Shown: piece by piece, positions 63,967 through 64,000 of the stretch
Layout of the letters: the number at the start of each line of letters is the position of its first letter
Position numbering within the stretch: position 1 is the first letter of the stretch
Assembly (NCBI GenBank): GCA_002892395.1
Contig: NBBL01000004.1
Span: 124,001 to 188,000 of the forward strand
Direction of reading: 5' to 3'
DNA length: 64,000 nucleotides
Source of the DNA: Lachnospiraceae bacterium
Lineage (GTDB): Bacteria > Bacillota > Clostridia > Lachnospirales > Lachnospiraceae
Notes under the pieces: model-generated
Seen by the model: only the letters and a program-made list of their open reading frames with translations
What the model was told of the DNA's origin: nothing
Database searches by the model: none
Position numbers and translations under genes: made by a program

Positions 63967-64000
63967 AACACTTCAAGACAAAAAGCGGAGTCTTCCAAAT

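Overview
The window looks like a chromosomal segment of a low-sporulation or non-sporulating member of the Clostridia, most likely Lachnospiraceae. The evidence is: moderately GC-rich DNA with strong AGGAGG ribosome sites, the Firmicutes order pth-mfd-HU-rqcP-divIC-tilS-hpt-ftsH, an HrcA/CIRCE-type heat-shock operator, a TAXI-type TRAP transporter, and Lachnospiraceae-type families such as DUF4317, CmpB-like membrane proteins and DUF1858. The sporulation genes that normally sit in this order (spoVT, yabP, yabQ, spoIIE) are missing. The species cannot be fixed from sequence alone. No phage, insertion sequence, integrase, CRISPR array or rRNA was seen. About four fifths of the genes lie on the minus strand.

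Layout, left to right. 1-4.2 kb: a window-truncated secreted L,D-transpeptidase, truA (+), tRNA-Gly(GCC) and a neopullulanase-type GH13. 4.2-13.2 kb: the ftsH, hpt, tilS, divIC, rqcP, HU, mfd, pth housekeeping run (-). 13.2-17.3 kb: rubredoxin, a secreted cell-wall-repeat protein next to a CmpB-like membrane protein (+), a DUF1858 redox protein and a uracil permease. 17.3-23.6 kb: a LytS/LytR sensor pair downstream of a complete TAXI TRAP transporter operon. 23.8-28.5 kb: a small surface-glycan cluster (two GT2 glycosyltransferases and a flippase) directly behind trpS. 28.6-42.1 kb: an apparently catalytically dead GH13 protein, exonuclease III, an ABC-F ATPase, dihydroorotase, an MBL-fold hydrolase, sbcCD, rpiB, pgi and a GDSL hydrolase. 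42.4-49.7 kb: shikimate kinase (+), hflKC, DUF4317, a small orphan protein, nth, a nucleoside deaminase, a cytidylate-kinase-like protein, a TRIC-type channel and a glutaredoxin-like protein. 50.0-59.3 kb: YitT (+), an M14 peptidase, a nitrilase, a nitroreductase, a short pyruvate-kinase homologue, Hsp20 and an NSS transporter (+), a YcxB-like protein, AhpC and a DUF4870-like protein (+). 59.3-64.0 kb: PTS enzyme I, a VWA/MoxR chaperone-like pair and a 24-bp tandem repeat array.

The most unusual items are: the GH13 protein in which none of the three catalytic acids is found, followed by a 21-bp tandem repeat that still reads as a heptapeptide repeat beyond its stop codon; the pyruvate-kinase homologue lacking its C-terminal domain with a fresh duplication of its 3' end; the octapeptide-coding repeat array beside the MoxR/VWA genes; and the LytSR/TAXI-TRAP neighbourhood. 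I did not find a clear, wholly new multi-gene system. Start sites were chosen from ribosome binding sites by eye, and family assignments rest on motif recognition without database searches.
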